Notes under the pieces: generated by a model | The model's database searches: none | What the model saw: the letters and a program-made list of their open reading frames with translations, nothing else | What the model was told of the DNA's origin: nothing | Program-made: the position numbers and the translations under genes | Part shown: one piece after another, positions 62,331 through 64,000 of the stretch | Layout of the letters: every line of letters begins with the position of its first letter | Position numbering within the stretch: the first letter of the stretch is position 1 | NCBI GenBank assembly: GCA_023935145.1 | Contig: CM043698.1 | Location: 21,455,001 to 21,519,000 of the forward strand | Origin: Bretschneidera sinensis | Lineage: Eukaryota; Streptophyta; Magnoliopsida; Brassicales; Akaniaceae | DNA length: 64,000 bases | Direction: 5' to 3'

Positions 62331-63500
62331 AATACCATAGAAGTAGAAATATAAATAAAGCTAATAGATAAACAAATGCTCTGATAAAAAAAAATAGTTA
62401 AAAATCTAATAAATAAAAAGATGCTCTTAATATAGCAAGGAAAAAAACTAATAGATATAGATCAAGGCAATAGACGAAAAAAATAAACTTTAAGTTTAAT
62501 TTTTAAAAATACATCAATGAGGAGATTAAAAAAAAGTTAATAGATAATGTTAAGTCTATTGCTTAGATGAAGTGAGAGATAAGTTTGATATTAAAATATA
62601 AAAAATTTGAATATAATGAGAAGATAAAAAATCAAATAGATATAAATAAAAATAATAGATAAAAAATATAAGATTTTAATGATGAAATAAGATAAACTGA
62701 ATATTGAAATATATTTTTTAATATAATTAGGAAATTAAAAAAGTTAATAGATAAATGAAAATGTTTTGATAAAAAAATTTAAATATAATGAGTTGTTGAA
62801 AAGCAATTGGATAAAAAAAAATGTCCTCAAAGAAAAAGCTAATAAAAAAAGTCAGGATTTTTAAAATAAAACAACATAAGTTTAGATAATGGAATACACA
62901 AGTCTATGATTTTTTTTTAAATGATAATAGAAAAAATCAAGATTTTTAAAATAAAATAAAATAAGTTTAGATATTGAAATATACAAAAATTGAGTATATT
63001 GAGGTGATAAATGCCTAGTTTGGGTAATACTTTAAGTGGAGATTAAATCAACTTTGACCAAATTGTTAATAAATACTGATAAAAATAATAGATTTTTAAG
63101 ATGAAGTATGATAATTTATATATCCAGATACAAATTTTGAATACAAAACTAATAGATATAGATAAAACTAATAGATAAAAAAGGTTGGAATATTAAGATG
63201 AAATAAGATAGACTGAATATTGAAATATACAAAATTTTAGTATAATGAGTAGAAACAAAATTTAAATATACTAAGGAAATGAAAAGGCTAATAGATAAAA
63301 AAAAAATGCTTCGATAAAAAATTTGGCAATAATAAGTAGTTGAAAAGTTGTTAGATAAAAAATATTTTGAATATAATAAGGAGAAAAAGTTAATAAATAT
63401 AGATAAATCCAATAAAAATGCAAGATTTTAAGATGAAATAAGTTAAGTTTAAATATTGAAATACACAAAATTTAAATATAATAGTGAGAAAAAAATTTAA
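62331..63500. repeat. degenerate AT-rich repeat, copy B
   Basis: The counterpart of 44620-45840, with the same AATAGATAAA and TTAAGATGAAATAAG motifs. Open frames here are compositional. Confidence 0.7.
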
Positions 63501-64000
63501 TATATATATTGATAAAATATGGGATCAATATATTTATTTAATGGATGTTTCATTAACAAAAAAATACATATTATTTTAATCAAAATTAAATATATCATGA
63601 ATATTGTTATCTTTATAAATATATATCCATAATGATCTCAATTTTAGCAATTATTTCTTAAAAGTCTTATCATTTGCTTCAATTTTTGTAACTACCTTTT
63701 AAAATTCTAACGAAATTTTTGTTTATTTTAATTTTAAATATTAAACTTAATCAAATTAATTTAGAATATTATCTAAAAAGTATGTTCCAAATTGGCATAC
63801 TTACATTTATATATCTTAAAATTAACTAAATTTTATTTTAGATATTAGCAAAAAAAATAAGACTAAATAGGTAATATTTCAATCAAAATAAACTAAATAT
63901 TGTTATATTAGAAAAAACAGTTAGTATTTTGGATGATAAATACATTATCAATCACAATTATTGGTGCACACCGCAAGAGTGAGAATGGCGTGGTAGATGA
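63501..64000. other. AT-rich sequence at the window end
   Basis: Matches 45850-46349. No gene. The duplication continues past the edge. Confidence 0.6.

Overview
The window is nuclear DNA of a dicot plant. It is AT-rich, its two protein-gene families have GT-AG introns and plant domain architectures (a cucumisin-like subtilase and a RING-CH protein), and most of it is plant LTR retrotransposons whose primer-binding sites match initiator tRNA-Met. I cannot name the species. No CRISPR array, tRNA gene, rRNA gene or prokaryotic operon was seen.

Layout. 1-11070: a decayed Ty3/gypsy chromovirus-type element (Tekay/Del-like) on the + strand. It has a rearranged 5' LTR, broken gag and pol, and a solo LTR of another element inserted in its integrase. 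11129-11310: a small LTR/TRIM remnant. 13429-13906: a hAT-like non-autonomous element with an 8-bp target duplication. 14879-15313: a two-exon gene on the - strand for an 80-residue secreted cysteine-rich peptide. 18532-20241: a truncated Ty1-copia element (LTR, primer site and gag only).

From 20245 on, the window is a direct segmental duplication. Copy A (20245 to at least 46349) and copy B (47886 to beyond 64000) each carry, on the - strand, a ten-exon subtilase gene, its promoter, a tRNA-derived SINE and the start of a RING-CH gene. Subtilase A has a one-base deletion in exon 5. It also has a young copia element 6 bp upstream of its ATG that separates it from its own TATA box. Subtilase B is open through all ten exons but has a copia element antisense in intron 4. 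The RING-CH gene is complete only in copy A (40367-42803). In copy B a deletion of about 9.7 kb, relative to copy A, left only the first 58 codons and the upstream region. Copy A also contains a LINE fragment (33595-35061) split by a Tork-like copia element (about 35068-40016).

The likely working genes are subtilase B, the RING-CH protein and the small secreted peptide. The rest is transposon DNA and decayed duplicate sequence. The insertions can be ordered. The SINE is in both copies, so it came before the duplication. The copia elements at 25789-30919 and 51419-56386 are each in one copy only, with an empty site in the other, so they came after it.
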